Assembly (NCBI GenBank): GCA_028702395.1
Contig: JAQVOV010000096.1
Span: 1-6,054, forward strand
Reading direction: 5' to 3'
Length of the DNA: 6,054 bases
DNA from: Candidatus Omnitrophota bacterium
GTDB taxonomy: Bacteria > Omnitrophota > Gorgyraeia > JABMRN01
In this document: piece after piece, positions 5,981-6,054 of the stretch
Layout: every line of letters begins with the position of its first letter
Position numbering within the stretch: position 1 is the first letter of the stretch
The notes under the pieces: generated by a model
Database searches by the model: none
Seen by the model: the letters and a program-made list of their open reading frames with translations, nothing else
Told to the model about the DNA's origin: nothing
Made by a program: the position numbers and the translations under genes

Positions 5981-5985
5981 AGAAT

Positions 5986-6010
5986 AAAAAAAGCGGGACG
6001 TATCCCACTT
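5986..6010 (-). terminator. Terminator-like hairpin with U-tract in the rimP leader
   Basis: Read on the minus strand, AAGUGGGA pairs with UCCCGCUU (one G-U pair) around the loop UACG, an 8-bp stem (5991-6010). It runs into a tract of seven U in total, two of them paired at the stem base. This is a textbook intrinsic-terminator shape. Only five bases (5981-5985) separate the tract from the rimP ATG, so no promoter fits between them: rimP mRNA either contains this hairpin or begins within it. It may end an upstream gene, act as an attenuator for the rimP-nusA-infB operon, or shape translation initiation. Confidence 0.75.
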
Positions 6011-6011
6011 G

Positions 6012-6017
6012 CTCCTT
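6012..6017 (-). promoter_or_regulatory. Shine-Dalgarno sequence upstream of the rimP leader hairpin
   Basis: AAGGAG lies 31 bases before the rimP ATG, too far in linear sequence. If the 20-base hairpin at 5991-6010 folds, the effective distance falls to about 11 bases. No rimP-frame start codon lies between it and the ATG. A GTG three bases downstream of it would open a 24-codon out-of-frame ORF overlapping rimP, which I consider unlikely. It could also be unrelated to rimP. Confidence 0.4.
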
Positions 6018-6054
6018 CGTTTAATCAACTAATATTTGTATATAATACGCCTAT

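Noticed and set aside
6008..6019. CGAAGGAGCAAG resembling part of a glycine-riboswitch core upstream of rimP
   Set aside because: The remaining conserved riboswitch segments are not present in the visible leader, and a riboswitch before rimP would be unexpected; more likely a plain Shine-Dalgarno.
5981..6028. Sixteen-residue N-terminal extension of rimP starting at TTG 6026-6028
   Set aside because: The extension would be encoded by the Shine-Dalgarno and the hairpin/U-tract, has no ribosome binding site of its own, and makes RimP longer than the family norm.
6039..6047. Minus-strand -10-like TATTAT/TATATA for the rimP operon, and a plus-strand TATAAT at 6041-6046
   Set aside because: The minus-strand -35 would lie outside the window, and the plus-strand TATAAT has no recognisable -35 at 6018-6023 and no downstream gene in view; AT-rich DNA yields such hexamers by chance.

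Overview
The window reads as ordinary chromosomal housekeeping DNA from an AT-rich bacterium. All recognisable genes lie on the minus strand. In transcription order (right to left) they are rimP, nusA, infB, trpS and the first two thirds of scpA, which runs off the left edge. The gene order, the short low-complexity words filling the spacers, and a GCCTGCCGGCAGGC-type palindrome inside a coding region remind me of uncultured lineages known mainly from metagenomes (Omnitrophota/Elusimicrobia-like or candidate-phyla genomes). This is an impression only; the sequence does not fix the phylum.

Right end (5981-6054): the leader of rimP. It holds a strong Shine-Dalgarno (SD) sequence and then a terminator-shaped hairpin with a U-tract ending five bases before the rimP start codon. 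Next come rimP (ribosome maturation factor, 151 aa from the preferred ATG), nusA (transcription elongation/termination factor with S1, KH1 and KH2 and an acidic tail) and infB (initiation factor IF-2, 741 aa). This is the classical rimP-nusA-infB transcription-translation cluster. The genes often found with it (ylxR, ylxQ, rbfA, truB) are absent here; infB is followed by trpS and scpA. The TrpRS carries four cysteines spaced almost as in the iron-sulfur TrpRS of Thermotoga. ScpA is the kleisin of the SMC-ScpAB chromosome-condensation complex.

The unusual part is between the genes. All four spacers (96-289 bp) are largely filled with short tandem words of about 7 bp. Three spacers share one architecture: four A-rich heptamers, then AATCT, then TATCATT. 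Three spacers also share an AGAA...TCCA...CT core just before a second arm of words, which runs in inverted orientation. The words change from copy to copy while the cores persist. In the scpA-trpS spacer two further structures sit inside the unit: an inverted pair of TGTCTG-type arms and a 53-bp cluster of palindromes that splits the right arm. A related short-word-plus-palindrome module lies in frame inside the infB linker, spanning exactly 18 codons and bounded by an 8-bp direct repeat. Together these look like one family of small non-coding interspersed elements. This is the best candidate here for something undescribed.

No tRNA, rRNA, CRISPR array, transposase or phage gene is visible. 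No plus-strand gene is supported.
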